Part shown: piece by piece, positions 33,386 to 44,465 of the stretch
Layout: each line of letters begins with the position of its first letter
How positions within the stretch are numbered: the first letter of the stretch is position 1
Source of the DNA: Gracilimonas tropica DSM 19535
Lineage (GTDB): Bacteria; Bacteroidota; Rhodothermia; Balneolales; Balneolaceae
Direction of reading: 5' to 3'
Assembly (NCBI RefSeq): GCF_000375425.1
Contig: NZ_AQXG01000002.1
Coordinates: forward strand, 389,712 to 453,711
DNA length: 64,000 nucleotides
Made by a program: the position numbers and the translations under genes
The notes under the pieces: model-generated
Told to the model about the DNA's origin: nothing
Seen by the model: the letters and a program-made list of their open reading frames with translations, nothing else
Databases searched by the model: none

Positions 33386-36300
33386 ATGTTGAAAAAGCTA
33401 CTTACAACATTCCTCTTTGGGTTCATATTATGTGCTACTACATATGCCCAGAGTGGAACCGTTACAGGTACAGTTACTGATGCCAATACGGGAGAGCCGT
33501 TAATTGGTACTACTGTACAAATCGTTGAACTGAATCGAGGTACCCCATCAGATATTGATGGAACCTTTGAGATCGACAATGTTCCTGCCGGTACTTATAC
33601 CCTGCGGGTTTCTTTTGTTGGTTACCAAACTTTCGAAGAAGAAATCGAAGTTGGATCAGGGACACTTACTGTTGACGTTGCACTTTCCGAGGACGTTCTC
33701 GGAATCGGTGAGTTTGTGGTTACCGCCCTTGGGCAGGAAACCAACGAGCGTGCCGTAACCTTCGCAACACAAACGGTAGATGCTGAAAAGCTAAACGTAA
33801 CCCAGGATATTAACGTAAAAACAGGTCTTGCCGGTAAAGTTGCCGGTGTACAGATCGCCGGACAGGCCGGTTCTAAGCTTGGTGATTTTGGTAGTATCCG
33901 TATTCGTGGTGCTATTTCACTCACCAATGAACTCGCTGAGCCCCTGTACGTAGTTGACGGTGTTCCTGTGAACGACCCTAATGCCATCGACATGAATAAT
34001 GTGGCTGACATTAACGTTCTTAAAGGCCCTAACGCTACTGCTCTTTACGGACAGCGTGGTGAATCAGGTGTGGTTTTGATCTCTACAAAACGAGCTAACC
34101 GATCCGGTGTAAGTGTTGAGTTGACCAACTCCCTTACTTTTGATCAGGTTGCTTACCTGCCTAACTACCAAAACGAATATGGCCAGGGTTATAGTGGCGA
34201 AGGTGAATGGTCTACGTTCAACTACGACAACACCTCCACCCTTCTTATTTTCAGGATCTTGATGGAGTGAGATTTATTTCTTCCTCTTATGCTGATGAAA
34301 GCTGGGGTCCAAAATTTGACGGACAGCCTTATGCCCCATGGTATTCATGGTTCCCGGACAGCCCTTATTATGGAGAAACCGTTCCATACGAAGCACAAGA
34401 AAATAATATCAAAGACTTCTATGACACCGGTGTTGCCAACAAAGCGGGTATTGCTGTAAATATTTATAATAACAGCTATTCCGGCCGTATTGCCTACACC
34501 AACCTTGCTCAGAACGGTATCATACCTTACTCTAACTTAGATAAGCACTTTTTGAGCGGTCGGTTTAACTACGACGTATCAGAAGACTTTAACGTAGGTG
34601 CAAATGTGAATTTCACCACACAAAGTGTTAACGGAGACGTTTATTCTGACGGTTATGGTAATAACACATCCGGTTCTTTCAACTCATGGTTTGCACGTAA
34701 CCTGGACATGAGCAAAATGCGAGAACTTAAAAACCTTACTACCCCGGATGGTTACTATGCATCCTGGAACTGGTGGGGACCAAATCTTTACCCATATGGT
34801 GGAGATGATGACGGATATCAAAAAGCTACTTTCTGGTTCAACCCATATACTTGGACCAGCCAGTATGATATCAACCGTCAGACCGACAACCTTATCATGA
34901 ATGCAGAAGCAAGCTATCAGATCAGTAATGAACTTGAACTATCTGCTGCTGCCAATACGGATCGTCGTAACTACACTCGCGAGTACTATATTCCTTATAA
35001 CATTGATTACTCAGCTGCAAACAGTAGTGATTTCTATAACTACTATGTTAACAGCTTTGGTGTTTGGAAAGACGAACGTCAGGAAACTAACTTTGACGGT
35101 CGTTTGAACTATCGCAGTAATTTCGATGATTTCAACGTAGATGCATTTGTTGGTGGTAATCTTCGCTTCGAAAATTATAACCGCTTTAATGCTGATATGA
35201 GCACCGGTAACTTCCAGAGTGGTGGATTGATCATCCCTGATGTTTATTCATTTGCCAACTCTGCTGAGCAGATCACTCCGGTTGCTACCGACTGGGAGAA
35301 AAAAGTTTACTCCGTATTCGCTAAGGCAAGCATTGGTTACCAGGATTTCATTTATCTTGATGGTTCTTTCCGTCAGGACTGGAGTTCTGCACTTCCTGCT
35401 GACAATAACGGATATGGCTACCCATCTATTGGTGCTTCTTTCGTATTTAGTGAGCTGATCGATAACGATATCCTGTCTTACGGTAAGTTCCGTGCAGGTT
35501 GGGCACAGGCAGGTAACGACGTAGGTGCTGAATCTATTAACAGTGCTTTCGCTCTTTCCAGTAACCCGTATTCTAACCCAATCACAGGAAGCAGTGTACC
35601 ATTGTTGTTCACTGATAATACGTTCATCGATCCAAACATCAAGCCTGCCTTGAACTCTTCGTTCGAGACCGGATTTGATCTTCGATTCCTTGATGACCGT
35701 ATTGCATTCAATGCTACATATTACAATGAGACTCGTAAGGATGAGATCATCCCTGTTTCTCTTTCAAGTACAAACGGTGCACAAAATTACCTTACAAACG
35801 CCGGTACTTCCGAGCGTGAAGGTATTGAGTTGACCCTTCAGGGCGCCCCTGTTCAAACCGAAGATTTCCTTTGGGATGTAACGGTTAACTGGGCACAAAA
35901 CTCTACTATTGTAACCGCTCTTCCTCAGGGATTAGATACTTATGACTTGAATACGAGCCAGGCTTTCGACTTTGTTTTTGTAACCCACAAACTCAATGAA
36001 GAGTGGGGACAGCTTCGAGGCGCAGGTTTTGCCCGTGATGAGAATGGTAACAAGATCATCAATCCAAACGGAACCTATGCCGTAGAACAAAACCAATTCT
36101 TTGGTTCTGTACTACCTGACTTCACCGGTGGTATTCTAAACACCTTTGCTTATAAAGGTTTAAGCCTTACCGCTTCTATTGACTTCCAGAAAGGCGGACA
36201 GTTCTTCTCACTCTCTGAGCAGTGGGGTTACTACTCCGGACTATTGGAAGAAACAGCCGGGCTTAATGATAAAGGAAACCCGAAACGTGATGCTGTTGCC

Positions 36301-36663
36301 GATGGCGGTGGTGTACATGTAACCGGTGTTGATGCTAATGGTAATAATGTAGACATGTACGTACCGGCCCTGAATTACTACGGTCAGTGGTACTCAAACC
36401 GTCTTGCTGAACCATTTATTCATGATGCCAGCTATGTTAAGCTGCGTGAACTAAGCTTGTCTTACAATCTGCCTGACCGAATCATTGGCGGATTCTTTAA
36501 TTCCGCTTCTGTTGGAGTCATTGCACGTAACGTGTGGCTGATCGCCGTATCTGACGACAACGTACACGGATGGGATCCATCTGAAATGTCTCAGGTATAT
36601 GGTGAGAACGGACAGCTTCCGGGTACCCGAAGCTTCGGTTTCAACGTAAGACTAACCTTTTAA
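33386..36663 (+). pseudogene. SusC/RagA-like TonB-linked outer-membrane protein, interrupted by a frameshift
   Basis: The gene reads as two open frames, 33386-34270 and 34207-36663, offset by one base. Part one has the signal peptide (to TTYAQ), the carboxypeptidase-regulatory-like domain (about 23-108) and the plug start. Part two carries the rest of the barrel and ends in Phe. A single base missing near the C-run in CCACCC (34238-34242) would restore one frame of about 1092 residues, the usual SusC length; total length is 3278, one short of a multiple of three. A sequencing error, a real mutation or programmed slippage are all possible. It forms a pair with the SusD gene 14 bases downstream. 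Confidence 0.85.
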
Positions 36664-36677
36664 TCATTTACAGAATC

Positions 36678-38156
36678 ATGAAGAAACTATTAATATTACT
36701 CCCGCTGCTTTTCATCGGCTTTTATGGCTGTGAAAACGTAGACTTTGGAGACACAAACGTAGATGACGATGCTGTAACACAAGCCGATGCACAAGCCTTG
36801 ATGGCCGGTGCTATGAACCGGTTTTTTACACTCGGTGGTCGAGAGTATGTTGCCCGGCCTACCCTGTATGTTCAGTATCAGTCTCAGAATGTATACACCG
36901 ATGAGTCTCGTTATAATGAGGCGCCATCAACGTGGACAGGCTACTATGTGCAAACATTGAGTAACCTGAAAAAAGTAGTAGATATCAACTCACAGGATGA
37001 AGTACCTATTTCTGTGACTGTATACGGTGCACCGACTAATCAGATTGGTGTGGCTGAACTGATGAGTGTACTCATCTGGAAACGAGTTACCGATTCTTTT
37101 GGTCCGGTTCCTTATGAAGGCGCTTTAGGTGAAGAAAACCTTACCCCTGCATATACCGGTCAGGAAACTATTTACCGTGACCTGATTGCCCGAGCTAAAA
37201 CAGCTCGTGATATGCTGGATGCAAACCTTCCCGGTCCTACCGGTGATGTTGTATATGGTGGTGATGTAACCAAATGGCAAAAATTTGCCAACTCTTTCAT
37301 CATGTCACTTTCTATGCAGCTCACTAAGAAGTTTCCAGGAGCCAGTGGTTTTGCTGCAACGGAGTTTTCTGCTGCCTTGAATCATTCAGCAGGTCCGATT
37401 GAGGAAGTCGCTGATGAATTCTGGTATCAGCATCAGAATGTTTCCGGAGCAACCAACCCTTACTCCAACTTCCGTGGTGCTGACTACTCTCTTTCTGCAC
37501 CTTTCGTAGATGCATTAAGTGGTGAATCCGGAAATACCGGTACTATTGGATATTCCAATACTACTTATGATGAGCGATTAGTTCTGTTTTCTTCAGACAC
37601 CAGCTTAGCCGGTCGTCCATATGGATATGAAAGTACTTCAGGAACATATGCAGCCATTAGTTCTGCTATCAAAGCTCCTGATGCTCCCTTCCCATATATG
37701 ACTGCCGCCTATACTTATCTCAACCGTGCAGAAGCTGCAGAATTAGGCTGGACTAGTGAAGTGCCCGCAGACATGTTTCAGGAAGGAGTCAACAAATCCT
37801 TTGAAACACTGGATGCTCACTTTGTTGGAGATGGAAGTCTGGAAGCTGAAGCCACTAACTATGTAACCAATCGTGTGATCGATTACGGTACAGAAGGTGC
37901 CTTGCAAGTGATCCGTGAAGAGAAATGGGTAGCCCTGTTTCCAAATGGACATGATGCCTGGAGCGAATGGAGAAGAACAGGTATTCCTACTCTGACTCCA
38001 GCAGCTGAACCATTGAACAATGGTAATATCCCAAGAAGATATTTATATCCTGCTGATGAAGCCGGTGTAAATACTGAAGCTTATAATGCAGGTGTGAACA
38101 TGTTGACCCCAGGTCAAGATAGTAACACTTCTCGCTTCTGGTGGGATATTGACTAA
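36678..38156 (+). CDS. SusD/RagB-like nutrient-binding lipoprotein
   Basis: A 492-residue predicted outer-membrane lipoprotein with the lipobox GFYGC (Cys18). It belongs to the SusD-like group (SusD-like_2), with helical TPR-like scaffold and the C-terminal EEKWVALFPNGHDAWSEWRRTG element typical of the family. It should form the lid of the adjacent SusC channel and bind its substrate. The substrate is unknown: there is no hydrolase or other degradative gene close by. It is followed by a hairpin terminator, so SusC-SusD make one unit. Confidence 0.87.
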   Translation: MKKLLILLPLLFIGFYGCENVDFGDTNVDDDAVTQADAQALMAGAMNRFFTLGGREYVARPTLYVQYQSQNVYTDESRYNEAPSTWTGYYVQTLSNLKKVVDINSQDEVPISVTVYGAPTNQIGVAELMSVLIWKRVTDSFGPVPYEGALGEENLTPAYTGQETIYRDLIARAKTARDMLDANLPGPTGDVVYGGDVTKWQKFANSFIMSLSMQLTKKFPGASGFAATEFSAALNHSAGPIEEVADEFWYQHQNVSGATNPYSNFRGADYSLSAPFVDALSGESGNTGTIGYSNTTYDERLVLFSSDTSLAGRPYGYESTSGTYAAISSAIKAPDAPFPYMTAAYTYLNRAEAAELGWTSEVPADMFQEGVNKSFETLDAHFVGDGSLEAEATNYVTNRVIDYGTEGALQVIREEKWVALFPNGHDAWSEWRRTGIPTLTPAAEPLNNGNIPRRYLYPADEAGVNTEAYNAGVNMLTPGQDSNTSRFWWDID

Positions 38157-38180
38157 ATGAATATTTATTCATTTGAAAAG

Positions 38181-38211
38181 AAGGCCGGCTTTTTTAAGTC
38201 GGCCTTTTTTA
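38181..38211 (+). terminator. Terminator after first SusD
   Basis: The 7-bp stem AAGGCCG (38181-38187) and CGGCCTT (38200-38206) with a T-run. It closes the first SusC/SusD unit. Confidence 0.85.
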
Positions 38212-38360
38212 TTTTCTTCTACCTTCTAACCAATAATAAATTCATTGTTAGCAGGTTAATGATTCGCAGTTAGTTTAAGTGGCAGGAACTCCTTAACTAC
38301 ACATTCCTTACTTTTGGCTGCAAGTGTTCCCAAACGTCATTTTTTATTTTAAAGGGATTT

Positions 38361-39797
38361 ATGAAATACAATTATTACAAGATCTTTTTCTCTTTCACCC
38401 TCCTTTCCCTGCTTCTTATATCTACAGGCTGCAATAACGAATATATTGAAGACATTGACCGAGGCCTTGGATATAACTATCGCCCCGGGCATCCTGAATT
38501 GCGAGCCGCTGCTTCCGGACAGATCAGAGAGGATAACACCCCTGTAATTATTGTATCAGGAGATTTGGTGAAAGGCAGCCTTATATATACGGATAACGGA
38601 ACCTCATCCTATGAGGCGAACTTTACCGTTGAAATATTAGTCAGAGAGGCTTCTGATAATAGCTCTCCATATAAAAAGCGGGTAATTGAAGACCGGATAC
38701 AAGCACAAAACACCAGTATCACAAATAATCAGGATGTTTATCGCTTTGAAGAAATATTTGAAGTTGAACCCGGGAAATATGAAATCCAGATTATTGTAAC
38801 AGATCAAAAATCAAACAAGCGCTCTCTTCAAACCCTTCAAACCGAGATACCGGATCCCTCCGACCAAATCTCTCATATAACAGAAATACGGGTACTTGGA
38901 AAAAATACATCCAACGAACAAGCCCCTTTCAATCAAGCCACCACTTATGATATACCTTCACGAATAGATTCTCTGAAGTTTGTTTTCCAGGTAACCAATA
39001 GTAAACCGGATGCCCCTATCGAGATCACCTCGAGGTTGCTTAAATTCCGCTCCGATACTTCCATTGCACGGCCTATGTCGTTCAATAACTATTCAAGTTC
39101 AAGCATTCAATACCTGGGTATCGACTATAATAAGTACGATGTAATCCAGCAATCTTCCCGGATACTGGAACAAACCGGAAGTGTGATCATTGAGCTCTCC
39201 TTTTCAGATCTGCCCCGGGGAAACTACCGGCTGGAAGTAAGATCAGAAACCGATGAAGACAACGAGCTCTTCAAAGCCCGTGACTTTGGCATCAAAAGTG
39301 AAAATTATCCTTCCCTAAAAACACCGGAAGAACTGGCACGGCCACTTTATTATCTCATGGATGACAAAGAGTATGAAGAATTGATGTCTCATGAAGACCC
39401 GAAAGAATTGAAAAATGCCATTGACCGGTTTTGGCTATCCAATGTTCAAAATTCAAATATGGCTAAAAACGTCATATCTCAATATTATCAGCGGGTTGAA
39501 GAAGCCAATAAACAATTCTCCAATTTTAAGGAAGGCTGGAAAACCGATACCGGAATGATCTACATCTTATTCGGCCCGCCCCTTTACAACGATCATTTCT
39601 CTGATCAGATGCTTTGGTCCTATTCCTATAATCAGGAAGATCCAGAACGAAATTTTCTATTTGTTCAGCCCAAACTCAAAAATGAGTTTTATCCTTTTTA
39701 TCATTTTATCCTCCAAAGAAGCTCATACTACCATACCATTTATTATCGGCAAACTGAGAGATGGAGATCCGGAACTATATTAAGTACTAACCTCTAA
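38361..39797 (+). CDS. GWxTD-domain lipoprotein, second of three
   Basis: A 478-residue predicted lipoprotein with the lipobox STGC (Cys24) and a mature start (NNEYIEDIDRG) very like the first paralog. The GWxTD signature begins at 392 (GWKTDTGMIYILFGPP), preceded by YYQRVEEANKQFSNFKE. The fold layout matches the other two paralogs. It begins 204 bases after the first SusD stop and is followed 19 bases later by the third paralog, so these two are co-transcribed. A TACTTTTG element at 38309-38316 could be the -7 part of its promoter. Confidence 0.85.
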   Translation: MKYNYYKIFFSFTLLSLLLISTGCNNEYIEDIDRGLGYNYRPGHPELRAAASGQIREDNTPVIIVSGDLVKGSLIYTDNGTSSYEANFTVEILVREASDNSSPYKKRVIEDRIQAQNTSITNNQDVYRFEEIFEVEPGKYEIQIIVTDQKSNKRSLQTLQTEIPDPSDQISHITEIRVLGKNTSNEQAPFNQATTYDIPSRIDSLKFVFQVTNSKPDAPIEITSRLLKFRSDTSIARPMSFNNYSSSSIQYLGIDYNKYDVIQQSSRILEQTGSVIIELSFSDLPRGNYRLEVRSETDEDNELFKARDFGIKSENYPSLKTPEELARPLYYLMDDKEYEELMSHEDPKELKNAIDRFWLSNVQNSNMAKNVISQYYQRVEEANKQFSNFKEGWKTDTGMIYILFGPPLYNDHFSDQMLWSYSYNQEDPERNFLFVQPKLKNEFYPFYHFILQRSSYYHTIYYRQTERWRSGTILSTNL

Positions 39798-39816
39798 TTA
39801 TATCATTGGCTGTTGA

Positions 39817-41247
39817 ATGGTTTCTCGCCCCGAACATATTCCGTTCCAATTCCAATTCATAATCCTGTTACTATTAGGGTTTTTAGGCACTTCCTGTTCA
39901 TCCAGTTACTCCGGTAAAGCAGATATAGGCTCAGAGGAGACCGTTGTTCCGGGCCTGCCCTTCATTACACTAAATGCTTCTTCCAATATTACCGAAGATC
40001 AGCAAACCCAGGCCATTTTGTTTCTTTCCATTCAGGAAAACAGCCTTATATATAAGAATCAACAAGATTCGCTGATCAGTCGCATTGAAATTTGGGCAGA
40101 GATCACCCCTGATGATGCCCCACCTGTAGTCAGCGATATGTATCAAATTTTGCTTGGTAAAAGTCCTGACACAAAATATTATGAACAGAACACCATATAC
40201 CGACAACTTACCTATAATATTCCGCCCGGCGACTATAATATCAATTTGAAGATCACCGATCTTCACTCCGGAAAGTCAACCATCAGAAAGCGAAAAATCC
40301 ATATCCCAGACCCTGATTCTGATGAAACTGCGGTAAGCCAGGTTCGTTTCTTTCACAAACCATCCCCGGATGCTGATTTTGTGGCAGTGAATGGCTACAA
40401 TGTAAACATGGGATATGATTCCCTGAAGTTTTCCTTCCAACTTTTGAATGGAGAAGCTGACAAACCCACGGAAGTTGAACTAAAACTCGTGCGTTTTACG
40501 GCAGATCTCGATCCGGCTCGGTCCATGAGCGGGCGGGAACACCGAAATTCTTCCCTCGTAAAAAAAGGACTTGATTATACAAGGTCAGAAACCATTCAAT
40601 CTACCAAGCGAATCTTGAATTCACCGGGCAGCGTCACCATTGAGAACACCTACACGGAGCTGCCCCGCGGAAATTACCGTTTTGAAGTATCCGTGAAACA
40701 ACCCTCAGCAAAGACGCTCTACGAAGTCAGAGATTTTGGTATTAAAAGCGAAAATTACCCGCAAGTAAAATCATCTTTTGAACTTGCCCGGCCTCTCTAC
40801 TATTTGATGAATGAATCAGAATATAATGACCTTTTGGCGATCAAGAACGCCGACTCTTTGAAAAAAGCCATCGATAATTTCTGGTTAGGAAATATTAAAA
40901 ATGCCCCCAAAGCACGGGAGATCATCAGGCTTTACTATGAGCGGGTTGAGGAAGCCAACAAGCAGTTCAGTAACTTCAAAGAAGGCTGGAAAACGGATCC
41001 CGGGATGATCTATATCCTTTTTGGGCCTCCTTTATACGTTGACGAGGGGTTTGGTGAGATGACATGGTTCTACGATTTTGATACCGGAGTGGAAGAACGC
41101 GGCTTTTACTTCGATGATCCGAGATTTGGAAATAATAAATTTCCCTTCCATAATTTCCAGTTAGAGCGATCAGATGACTTTTTCGGCTTACAATATCGGC
41201 AAATACAGTCCTGGAAAGACGGTTCCATTATTTATTTAAGTCAATAA
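39817..41247 (+). CDS. GWxTD-domain lipoprotein, third of three
   Basis: A 476-residue predicted lipoprotein; the signal ends GTSC (Cys27). The N-terminal mature part (SSSYSGKADIGS) has diverged from the YIED form of the other two, but the central beta region and the C-terminal domain are the same. The signature starts at 390 (GWKTDPGMIYILFGPP) after YYERVEEANKQFSNFKE. It is 161 bases upstream of the second SusC and may be co-regulated with it. Divergence among the three suggests specialised partners rather than recent duplication. Confidence 0.85.
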   Translation: MVSRPEHIPFQFQFIILLLLGFLGTSCSSSYSGKADIGSEETVVPGLPFITLNASSNITEDQQTQAILFLSIQENSLIYKNQQDSLISRIEIWAEITPDDAPPVVSDMYQILLGKSPDTKYYEQNTIYRQLTYNIPPGDYNINLKITDLHSGKSTIRKRKIHIPDPDSDETAVSQVRFFHKPSPDADFVAVNGYNVNMGYDSLKFSFQLLNGEADKPTEVELKLVRFTADLDPARSMSGREHRNSSLVKKGLDYTRSETIQSTKRILNSPGSVTIENTYTELPRGNYRFEVSVKQPSAKTLYEVRDFGIKSENYPQVKSSFELARPLYYLMNESEYNDLLAIKNADSLKKAIDNFWLGNIKNAPKAREIIRLYYERVEEANKQFSNFKEGWKTDPGMIYILFGPPLYVDEGFGEMTWFYDFDTGVEERGFYFDDPRFGNNKFPFHNFQLERSDDFFGLQYRQIQSWKDGSIIYLSQ

Positions 41248-41408
41248 CCCTTCAAATCTGACTTGTAAATATTTTATTTCTGCTTTGTTTTTAAGAGACA
41301 AACTTTTCATATTAGATACTGTTTGATACGTGAATGAACGTAAATTAACTGTTTAAAGTTATTTACCTATTCATTCTCACTAACCCTTTAATTAAAATCA
41401 AAGCTACT

Positions 41409-44400
41409 ATGTTTAAAAAGCTACTATTCATGGCTCTCGCCATGTTTATGTCTGTTAGTGCTTATGCACAAAGCGGTACATTGACAGGTGAGGTCACCGA
41501 CGCTGAAACAGGAGAAGCCTTAATTGGTGCTACTGTTTACATTGAATCTATTCAAAGAGGTGCACAGACCAACATTGATGGTGAATACACGATTAATGAT
41601 ATTCCTTCTGGCACGTACACTGTTAGTATCTCATACGTTGGATACCAAACATTTGAACAAGATATTGAAATTGGATCAGGTACTACGACCCTCGATGCTC
41701 AACTTTCTGTAGACCTTGTAGGTCTTGACGAAGTAGTTGTAACCGGTTTTGGTACTATTGACCGACAGGCATTTACCGGAACGGTTTCTTCTGTTTCCTC
41801 TGAAGCACTTGAAAGCGTACCTGTTGCATCTGTTGACCAAGCCCTTCAGGGTAACGCTGCCGGTGTTGTTGTTACTTCCTCTACCGGTACTCCAGGTGCG
41901 GTTCAGCAGATCCGTATTCGTGGTATTAGTTCTGTAAATGCTGATACTGACCCATTATTTGTTATTGATGGTGTTCCTGTTATCAACGGAAATAATGCCG
42001 CTTCCGGTGCAACCAGTTCTCTGGGAGTATTGGCTAACCTAAGCTCAAGCGATATTGAGTCTATCACTATCCTTAAAGATGCTGCTTCTACTGCTCCTTA
42101 CGGTGCCCGTGGTACCAACGGTGTAGTTGTAATCACAACTAAGCAGGGACGCTCAGGTTCTACAACCTATTCTGTTTCTGCTCAGCGTGGTTTTAACAGC
42201 CGTGCTGTAGAAGGCGAAACACCAATGGGTGCTGAAGCTTGGGATGCTTTGTATTACACAGCTGCAGGTAATTACTTAGAATCTGGTTTTGGACTTCCTA
42301 ATACACGTGCCGCTGTTGATCAATACATTGGTACCAGTGGTTGGGATGGCGAAACTGATACTGACTGGGGAGAAGTTGTTCGGAATGAAGATGCTGTTCA
42401 ACAAGAATACAACATCTCTGCCCGTGGCGGTAATGACGTAACTAATTTCTATGCTTCTGCCGGAATTTTTGGACAGGAAGGTCAGGTTATTGGTTCTCAG
42501 CTGGATCGAATCAGTGGTAGTCTGGATGTCTCCCACAGATTGGATGATCGTGTTCGTATCCAAAACAGCTTCAACGGTTCATTTGTTGAGCAAGACGGTA
42601 TTCTTGAAGGTGCCGGTTACTTCGGTAGCCCTGTTTTGGCCGAATATTTTATGAAGCCTATTGACCGTGCTTATAATGATGATGGAACTCCAAACATCAA
42701 TAACTTAAGCACCAATATTTTTAACCCTGTATATGTTCAGGCTAATGATATTGATCGTAAAAGAAACTATAGAATCCGTAATAACACCAAAATTGATGTA
42801 AATATCGCCGAAAACCTGATGTTTACTACTCGTTTTGCTGCGGATTATCTTGAGACCGAAGAAAAATATTACAACGATGTATTCTACGGAGACTCTGATG
42901 ACGTAAGCGGTTCTGTAGATGATATCAGTACCCGTAACTTCAACTATGTATGGCAAAATGTTTTGAGTTACATCTGGGTACCTAATTCAGATCATAACTT
43001 TACTTTTAAAGGTATTTCTGAAAGCCAGCGTAACTACAACTACTACCTGGAAGCTTATGGTGAAGGTATTGCCGCTCCAGGCTTGTATAACCTGAACACT
43101 GTTGCTTCTCCTCAGTTTGTAGGTTCTTCTACAACCGACTGGGCTGTTCAGTCTTTCACCGGACTTGTGAATTACGGTTTCCAGGGCAAGATCTATGCGG
43201 ATGCCAGCTTGCGCTATGAAGGAAACTCTCGCTTCGCAGAAGATGAGCGTTGGGGAACTTTCTGGTCTCTTGGACTTGGATATGTTATCACAGAGGAAGA
43301 ATTCATGCAAGATCTTGACTTCCTGAACTACCTGAAGGTTCGTGCTTCTTATGGTAAAACAGGTAACTCAGGTGTAGGTCTGAATCAATACCAAGCTACG
43401 GTTGGATTTGGTAGTTATTACGATATCTCTTCTATTCAACCTTCAAACTTAGGTAACCGAAACCTGACCTGGGAAACAGCTAATTCTGTTGATCTTGGTT
43501 TGGAATTTGAAGTATTAGAAAGAGTTTCAGGTGGTGTTACTTTCTTTAGAAAAGACAGTAAAGACCTTCTTTTCAACGTTCCACTTTCAAGAACAACCGG
43601 GCACAATTCTCAAACCCAAAATATTGGTGAACTGTACAACCAAGGTATTGAGATCGAAGCTAATGTTGACGTTGTTCGTACCCGCGACTTCAAATGGAAC
43701 ATTGGTGGTAACTTCAGTAACATCAAGAACGAAGTAACCGACCTTCCACAAGACGGTAATGGTGAAGATATCGAAATCACTACCGGAACCCGATATACTG
43801 CTGTTAGAGGCTACGAAGTGAATGCATGGTATATGCGCGGATGGGCCGGAGTTGATCCTGAAAATGGAGATCCACTGTGGTACACCGATGAAACTGAAAC
43901 AGCTACTACCAATAACTACAACGAAGCTGAGCGCTATTATCAAGGTGCAAATGCGCTTCCAACTACTTTTGGTGGTGTTAACACCCGCTTTGATTTCATG
44001 AATTTCTACGCAAGTGCAAACTTGTATTATTCATTTGGAAACAAAGTATATGACAACTGGGCATTTTACATGAGATCTGATGGTGCTTTCGGTTCTGCTT
44101 TTGGTCAATATGCCAGACAAGCAGATTACTGGACACCTGAAAACACAGATGCTCCTAACCCTCGTCCATTGTTAGGTGGTAACCTTAATTCTAACAGCGG
44201 ATCTTCTCGATTCTTATATGATGGAGACTATCTGAGATTGAAAACTGTAAACATCGGTTATAATGTACCGGCTAAATACCTGCAAGAAATCGGTCTGAAA
44301 TCAGCTACCGTATACTTTGTAGGACAGAACCTATGGACTTACGTATTTGACGATGAACTCAATTACGACCCTGAAGTTCAAGCCAGTGGTTTCACCAGCT

Positions 44401-44453
44401 TACAAGCTGCCCCACTGAAGTCTGTTACTTTCGGTGTTAAAGTTAACTTTTAA
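41409..44453 (+). CDS. SusC/RagA-like TonB-linked outer-membrane protein
   Basis: A complete 1014-residue TonB-dependent importer: signal peptide (to AYAQ), carboxypeptidase-regulatory-like domain (about 22-105, with SYVGYQTFEQDIEIGSG), plug (about 115-230) and barrel ending VKVNF. The DEVVVTGFG motif, close to a TonB box, precedes the plug. It is clearly paralogous to the frameshifted SusC (shared YVGYQTFE and GTxTxDxxLS elements). The next gene is its SusD partner, 6 bases away. Substrate unknown. Codon use is rich in GGT and TCT, hinting at strong expression. Confidence 0.93.
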   Translation: MFKKLLFMALAMFMSVSAYAQSGTLTGEVTDAETGEALIGATVYIESIQRGAQTNIDGEYTINDIPSGTYTVSISYVGYQTFEQDIEIGSGTTTLDAQLSVDLVGLDEVVVTGFGTIDRQAFTGTVSSVSSEALESVPVASVDQALQGNAAGVVVTSSTGTPGAVQQIRIRGISSVNADTDPLFVIDGVPVINGNNAASGATSSLGVLANLSSSDIESITILKDAASTAPYGARGTNGVVVITTKQGRSGSTTYSVSAQRGFNSRAVEGETPMGAEAWDALYYTAAGNYLESGFGLPNTRAAVDQYIGTSGWDGETDTDWGEVVRNEDAVQQEYNISARGGNDVTNFYASAGIFGQEGQVIGSQLDRISGSLDVSHRLDDRVRIQNSFNGSFVEQDGILEGAGYFGSPVLAEYFMKPIDRAYNDDGTPNINNLSTNIFNPVYVQANDIDRKRNYRIRNNTKIDVNIAENLMFTTRFAADYLETEEKYYNDVFYGDSDDVSGSVDDISTRNFNYVWQNVLSYIWVPNSDHNFTFKGISESQRNYNYYLEAYGEGIAAPGLYNLNTVASPQFVGSSTTDWAVQSFTGLVNYGFQGKIYADASLRYEGNSRFAEDERWGTFWSLGLGYVITEEEFMQDLDFLNYLKVRASYGKTGNSGVGLNQYQATVGFGSYYDISSIQPSNLGNRNLTWETANSVDLGLEFEVLERVSGGVTFFRKDSKDLLFNVPLSRTTGHNSQTQNIGELYNQGIEIEANVDVVRTRDFKWNIGGNFSNIKNEVTDLPQDGNGEDIEITTGTRYTAVRGYEVNAWYMRGWAGVDPENGDPLWYTDETETATTNNYNEAERYYQGANALPTTFGGVNTRFDFMNFYASANLYYSFGNKVYDNWAFYMRSDGAFGSAFGQYARQADYWTPENTDAPNPRPLLGGNLNSNSGSSRFLYDGDYLRLKTVNIGYNVPAKYLQEIGLKSATVYFVGQNLWTYVFDDELNYDPEVQASGFTSLQAAPLKSVTFGVKVNF

Positions 44454-44465
44454 GGAATAATGACA

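Noticed and set aside
34207..34240. Independent start codon for the second SusC frame
   Set aside because: The beginning reads out of frame over the first frame's coding region and lacks a signal peptide; the two pieces together make one SusC.
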